From: Apium graveolens
Taxonomy: Eukaryota; Streptophyta; Magnoliopsida; Apiales; Apiaceae
Direction of reading: 5' to 3'
Assembly (NCBI RefSeq): GCF_009905375.1
Contig: NC_133650.1
Location: 65,723,669-65,787,668 of the forward strand
Length of the DNA: 64,000 bases
Position 1 is the first letter of the stretch, and each line of letters starts with the position of its first letter. The position numbers were made by a program, and so were the translations under genes. Shown here in pieces: positions 59,236 to 64,000 of the stretch. The notes under the pieces are model-generated. The model saw only the letters and a program-made list of their open reading frames with translations, made no database searches and had not been told where the DNA came from.

Positions 59236-60310
59236 ACTGACATAAAAAATAATCTTGCAACAGTTGATAGCACTAGGACTTATTGGAGGGTTCGTGTACG
59301 TATTACTCGAATGTGGCCTTCATTTTCTCACATTCAACAATTCCGAGGTGTTAATCTAATTTTGCTTGATTTTGAGGTAATGTCGTTCACTTTATAAAGT
59401 AGTAGTATATGATCAATATTTATATTGAAGAATTTCTTAATGAGCCAATGTTATGCAGGATTGTCATGTCTTTGCATTTGTGAATCGTGTGATTTGGCAT
59501 GATGTTAGCAATATCATACTTGAAGGAAACACATATGATTTTCACAACTTTATAGTAATGGAGCCTGCTGGACTTTTGAGACCTGTATCTTCTGATAAGA
59601 TTATTATTTTCGCACATGATACCATTATCCATCCGGTTCCTTTTGAAGTAAATTCCATTCCAAAGCACAAGTTTGAGCTTAAGACTATTCCTGAGATTTC
59701 TGAACTTGCAATGTCACTTTCTGAACATGTGCCCCTTTACATGCTATATGTATTTTTGTATGTTATCACACAATTGTTTTTATTTTAAATGATCCTTTAA
59801 AAATTCGAATTATATGAAATTGCATAGATATTATTGGAATGTCTCAAAACATTGAACCAGTAAAGGAAGTTTATACACGATTTGGTGAGAAAAAGTTTCT
59901 TCGTTTTGAGTTATTTGATGGCAGGTAAGACCATCATTTCACTATTAAATGTAGTTTCGAACAGTATTTTTCAATGTTGATATGATTATCTATCTTTGTT
60001 TCCATATCAGCAACGTGGTTAAGATTTATGTTTGGGATCAATTTACTGATGATGTAGCTAATGCGCTAGAAGAAAATGTTGTGTATCCTCCAATAGTGAT
60101 CTTGACAACAATGAGGCCACTAATCCATAATGGTTCCATTTACTTTAAATCTACATATCTTTACTAGAAACTATAATTTTTTTTCATGGTGTAAACTAAA
60201 GATTATTGGTAAACTGCATCTAATAGGTTCGCTGTAGATAAGAAATTCATCATGTTCGCAGATTTATTTCAATATTAATCATCCGGCTGTTGAAGTGTTG
60301 AGGCAAAGGT
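59236..60310 (+). pseudogene. DUF223 / RPA1-like OB-fold gene, fragmentary
   Basis: Exon-like blocks lie at about 59236-59376, 59459-59749, 59828-59924 and 60011-60167, with GT-AG edges, plus a trailing piece at 60255-60310. Words match the plant replication protein A 70 kDa subunit-like family (DUF223 and a following OB fold). These are WRVRVRITRMWPSF and FRGVNLILLDFE, then CHVFAFVNRVIWHD, GLLRPVSSDKIIIFAHDT and IPKHKFELKTI, then RFGEKKFLRFELFDG, VVKIYVWDQFTDDVA and YFNINHPAVEVLRQR. Block 2 to block 3 does not join in phase at the visible sites, and a TAG at 60165 precedes the last piece. No start codon is assigned. It may be a pseudogene or a Helitron-carried copy; such genes are common in plant Helitrons. 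Confidence 0.65.
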
Positions 60311-60953
60311 ATAAATACTTTATGGGTAATGTAAATTATTACTATTGGGAGAGATATAAACATGATTGAGTTGTATAAACTCTGATGAACATGCTGAACA
60401 TGCTCTGTACTATTGTGTTTATAGGATACTTGGTGGAGCAGTCTAAATAAACTACTTTTGGCGTTAAGTCTTCCCTACACATTTGCATTCAAGTTATTGA
60501 TAATAAATTCTAGGCAGATTGTATTCTGGAATGTCTGCTATTTTGCATTACATTTGAGTTTTTATCATTTCAAAGATGATTGTTTTGAGATTTCAGTATT
60601 CAGCCAAACTTTCTCTTATACATTGAAATTAATTTTAATGTAGACTCATATGAATGTTTTACTCATCTAATCATTTGTTATAGGTCATTGCCGAAATCAA
60701 TGTTTACTTATGATATGTAAATATAATTTTACATTTTCCTATTACAAATGGGAATACTATAAAAAATAAATGAGACTCTTTTACATGTACATTGAAAGAC
60801 AATGATGTAATTTGAATTTAGATCACAACAATGTTCACTTTGATCCAATAATCTTACAAATACTTTTTGAAGAATAACATTGTTACTAATTTATAGTAAC
60901 GTTGATCACACAATAGCATACTAACATTTTTCTATAATCTACTGAAATATGAA
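60311..60953. other. Intergenic between convergent remnants
   Basis: AT-rich, no supported gene; short open frames only. Confidence 0.35.
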
Positions 60954-61545
60954 TCATATATTGTGACTATAATCATCCATTAATATGCGAATTCTACTGA
61001 TTGCTTCAATCAACTTATCAGCCTGACCATTCAAATTAGTAAGATATTCCTTGCACCCATCGCCAAACTTTTGAAAGCCATTCATCATTTCTACATCGTT
61101 TAGTTTTAAGGTTGACTCATGACCACGCAGAGAGGTGGACGTATCGCCTAGGAATCTGAGTGGATTTCCCATATAAGATGGAGGAATTTGGTCACTGCTT
61201 TGGGATGATTCTCCACATTTTTTCTTTGATCCATTATGCAAAATATCTTCTATGTTGTTGTAAAGGAGAGAGATAAAATTATTAAGCACACGTCCAGATA
61301 TTGGTAAGACATGAAAACAAATAGACATGTAAAGAATACTTTAACTGTTCCTGGAGGCCAACTGAACGAGCAAACAAATCAGATTGCCTACTTTCCATGG
61401 ATGCATACAACTCTGAGAAGAAAACATTTGCATCTTCCAAATCAGTGTTGAAATCTGCGCAAGTGACAATCAATTTGTTCAACTCTTCCATTGTCACATT
61501 TTTAATCCCTGACCATCGTTTTCTCTTTGTACTGCGTGAAGTCAT
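60954..61545 (-). CDS. Unrecognised protein, helical, probably spliced
   Basis: The minus-strand frame 61545 to about 61340 begins MTSRSTKRKRWSGIKNVTME and continues with helix-like text (ELNKLIVTCADFN, MESRQSDLFARSVGLQEQL). A second frame, about 61300-60954, contains LYNNIEDILHN, a Ser/Gly/Pro linker and a helical end (KEYLTNLNGQADKLIEAISRI, shown in part here). A basic start suggests nuclear targeting. I do not recognise the family. A donor AAA|GTATTC is possible near 61340, but the acceptor was not identified, so the joined structure is unresolved. It lies in the same orientation as the B3 remnant upstream and could be its last exons. Confidence 0.4.
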
Positions 61546-61980
61546 TTTTGACGCTATATTAGAGAAGGTGTAAGAGAGGATGTTTTTATTAATGTGATTG
61601 TATATGTGAGGTCATGTACCTTTCCCTTATAAAAGCATCAAATGTTGATAACTGTCTGTTCTATAATGTGCAGTAAAATAACTGCAAGTTATTTAACTAA
61701 AACTTTGGTAACTGTAAGTCTGTATATCTCTCATCATAAGCACTAATCTGGGAGTGAGTCTTTGACAACCAATATTCTCTCCCCAATTCATCATCAAAAT
61801 ACTCACAAATGTAAAAATTTATGACCAAATGTAAACAGGTTCAAATATGAAACACAAAAAGACTTTTATAACGAAACGTATTTCGGGAATTCCCTTCAAT
61901 ACTATCACTCAAAGTACCATGACACAAACGCATAAACCATTCGTATCTTATTGGTATTATACAGAGAAAATATTAAGTGC
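61546..61980 (-). other. Spacer between the B3 remnant and the helical ORF
   Basis: No ORF on the minus strand. The minus-strand region just upstream of 61545 has a TATA-like CTTATAAAAG (rc near 61628), which could serve as the core promoter of the helical ORF and argues that it is a separate gene. Confidence 0.35.
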
Positions 61981-63310
61981 TTATGATTTTACATCGAAAC
62001 TATCATCAATCTCAATTACTTCTTCAGAACATGAAGGAAACATGAAATCTTCAAAGCGGTATGTTCCACAACAATGACGAAGGTGATTCATCCATGCCGT
62101 ATCATAAACAGAAATCTGAAAGTCTGAATTACCGCAATATTTAAAAAATATAATATAATCCTCACGTACAACATACTTTCGTAAAAACTGATTCATCCCA
62201 TAAATCTTCTTCTCCGCAAAACAGAATTTAAATTTTGCACTCATCCCACCACCGAGAAAAATCTTTAAGTTATTGGCAAGTTTTGTACCATGATGACAGT
62301 AAAACACATGTGGTACTTCCTGTATAGTAAGGTTATCAATTACTGCAAGAACTCATTTTAGTGATTGACTCCTTATAAAACATAAACAAAGTACGAACAT
62401 ACCAGTTCCCCGAACTGTAACGTATGATCCGTAATAACCTTAAAAAACTTGGCATAATGCTGAACATCATCTGCCTCACCTGTTAAAATGCAATATGGGA
62501 AACAATTTCAAAATCTCAGGTTTTAAAATAGAAGCTGTTAGTGACAAGATACCTCCATAAGTTCCATCTTTTGGAATGACAGATTCATCAAAAACACATA
62601 TGTTAAACTTCAGTGCTTCGTCAGTATGGTAGAGAGCAATGGTATCAACAATTTTAATTTGTGTATCTCGAATGAACCAATTCCACTCATTAGTAAAAAG
62701 GATTGCGTCAGAAACCCATTTTACATGTATAGACCATTATTGATTCTCAAAACAAAATATAATGACTGGAGACTTTTCACATAACCCCAATTTGTCACAA
62801 GTATCTGAATTGATAACCTCGAAGGAACAAAACTATTAGAGACAACACATTAAAAAATGACAATGTTTTAAAATAAATTTTGAAATATGGACGTCTATTT
62901 GTTACCTCTGTGAATGATGTGCCTAACAAATATTTGCCTTCAATAAGTATGTGCTGAACAGTGCAGAAATTAGTTGTAGCATTATAACAAAAAGTGGTAT
63001 TCAGTCTTTCTAGCTCGGTATCAGTCCAGGTCAAGTCAGAATCCTATGCCACTTCTGTATATTTCATTTCCACCGCATACGGATTATATACTTGAAATTT
63101 GAACTGCGCTCCTCCTTAATATTCCAATAGAACCATGTGGTAGGGCTTCATTAAGTAGAAATTCATCATAGCAGACAGATTTTGGATGCTCTTAGAGTTT
63201 CTCGGATATTTTCCCGTCCAAACAATATTCAAGGGTCCTAACAACTTAACCTCACCAGGGAGGTGACTCCCAGAGTTTACATAAAATGGCAATGGCAGAA
63301 ACTGCATAAT
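61981..63310 (-). pseudogene. B3 DNA-binding domain gene (REM-like), two B3-type units, broken
   Basis: The minus strand from 63307 gives a B3-type unit: LPLPFYVNSGSHLPGEVKL, IVWTGKYPRNS and NFYLMKPYHMVLLEY, then TAA at 63116 followed in the same frame by GGAQFKFQVYNPYAVEMKY and TAG near 63043. Middle exons follow (about 63034-62920; 62690-62550 with NEWNWFIRDTQIKI and ICVFDESVIPKDGTYGG). The second B3 unit starts YAKFFKVITDHTLQFGEL (62460-62403) and continues 62334-61981 with KKIYGMNQFLRKYVVRED and YIIFFKYCGNSDFQISVYD. Splicing at the visible donor (62402) and acceptor (TTGCAG) would place TAA in frame. These lesions suggest a pseudogene; B3 proteins are plant nuclear DNA-binding factors. 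Confidence 0.6.
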
Positions 63311-63806
63311 TTGAACAAAGTAGGGAAAACAGATACTCTAATATATAACAATTACAATCATCACATAATGAGCAATTGAACTTTAACAAAGTACAGAGCT
63401 ACATTCTAATACATACCAATTTCCCCTTTCTATAAAATCACCCATATTTGTACAAACAAAATATATCTGAACTTCTTTTAGATATATTTCTGCATCAATT
63501 TACATTCAACGTCCAAATAATATTCAAGGGTCCTAACAACTTAACCTCACCAAGGAGGTGACTACCATAATTTACATAAAATGGCAATGGAAGAAATTGC
63601 ATAATTTGAACAAAGTAAGCAAAACAGATACTCTAATATATAACAATTACAATTATCACATAATGAGCAATTGAACTTTAACAAAGTACATAGCTATCTT
63701 CTAATACATACCAATTCCCCCTTTCTGTAAAAATCACCCATATTTGTACAAACAAAACATATATGAACTTCTTTTAGATCCATTTCTACATCAATTTACA
63801 TTCAAC
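63217..63806. repeat. 294-bp tandem duplication covering the first B3 exon's 5' part
   Basis: Copy 1 (63217-63510) and copy 2 (63511-63806) both start GTCCAAA(C/T)AATATTCAAGG and end ACATTCAAC. They agree over most positions with scattered substitutions. Each carries the beginning of the B3 exon (the LPFYVN word) and its upstream intron or leader, so copy 2 is a truncated exon. Confidence 0.88.
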
Positions 63807-64000
63807 GATCAATCGAACGTCAAATTCTTATTCTAACAATGAGAATACGTAAAAGAGAATTGAACAACTTACTTATTTCGGAATGAGTACTCCCGTTGAA
63901 ATGGTATGGATTAGTTATTGTACTGAATGCAGCACTTCTAGCTCTAAGCATAAATTCCTTGAATCAGCTTTAAATTGAAAGAGAGAGTGTATGAATTGTA
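63807..64000. other. Right edge of window
   Basis: No feature recognised; may hold upstream exon or promoter sequence of the B3 gene on the minus strand. Confidence 0.3.

Overview
This is a plant nuclear DNA window, very probably from a dicot (the asterid and Apiaceae-like impression is weak). The evidence is spliced genes with GT-AG introns, a mitochondrial SDH iron-sulfur subunit gene, a plant-specific WVD2/TPX2 protein gene, B3 and DUF223 gene remnants, and a dense, nested load of plant LTR retrotransposons and MITEs. No rRNA, tRNA gene, CRISPR array or prokaryotic feature was seen.

Layout. 1-5411: decayed Ty1/copia element A, whose 5' end lies outside the window. 5412 to about 8480: minus-strand Ty3/gypsy relic (gag, protease, PBS) split by an 898 bp hAT-type element (TSD GTGGTGGC). 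8620-20546 is the gene island. It holds a DUF971 gene (+, 4 exons), a WVD2-like 7 gene (+, 9 exons), a Mutator-like element with 9 bp TSDs and nested MITEs, and SDH2 (-, 2 exons). 21683 to about 25250: a very long LTR-like sequence. About 25250-42510: a Tat-lineage gypsy element with two RNase H domains, a spliced antisense gene and an 89 bp tandem array, interrupted by complete copia element B (26399-34016, TSD CACCA). About 42510-51071: decayed copia element C, whose 3' LTR is split by a 3.4 kb solo LTR (47328-50704, TSD TGTAA) related to the 21.7 kb sequence but in the opposite orientation. 53956-58703: complete, young, minus-strand copia element D (TSD TAAAT). 59236-63806: DUF223/RPA1-like remnant, an unrecognised coiled-coil-like ORF and a broken B3-domain gene with a 294 bp tandem duplication.

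How the parts relate. The three intact host genes are unrelated housekeeping or cytoskeletal genes; two of them (SDH2 and probably DUF971) encode mitochondrial proteins. Every retroelement coding region carries stops or frameshifts, so none looks autonomous.

The most unusual observation is in the untranslated leaders of copia A and copia B. Each carries about four dispersed stem-loops with a conserved apical part and stems that pair despite differing in sequence, including compensatory changes. The primary sequences differ between the two elements. This looks like a selected RNA structure (possible roles: packaging, dimerisation, translation) that I do not know from the literature. Second is the Tat element's antisense gene with its own TATA box next to a tandem array of inverted repeats.
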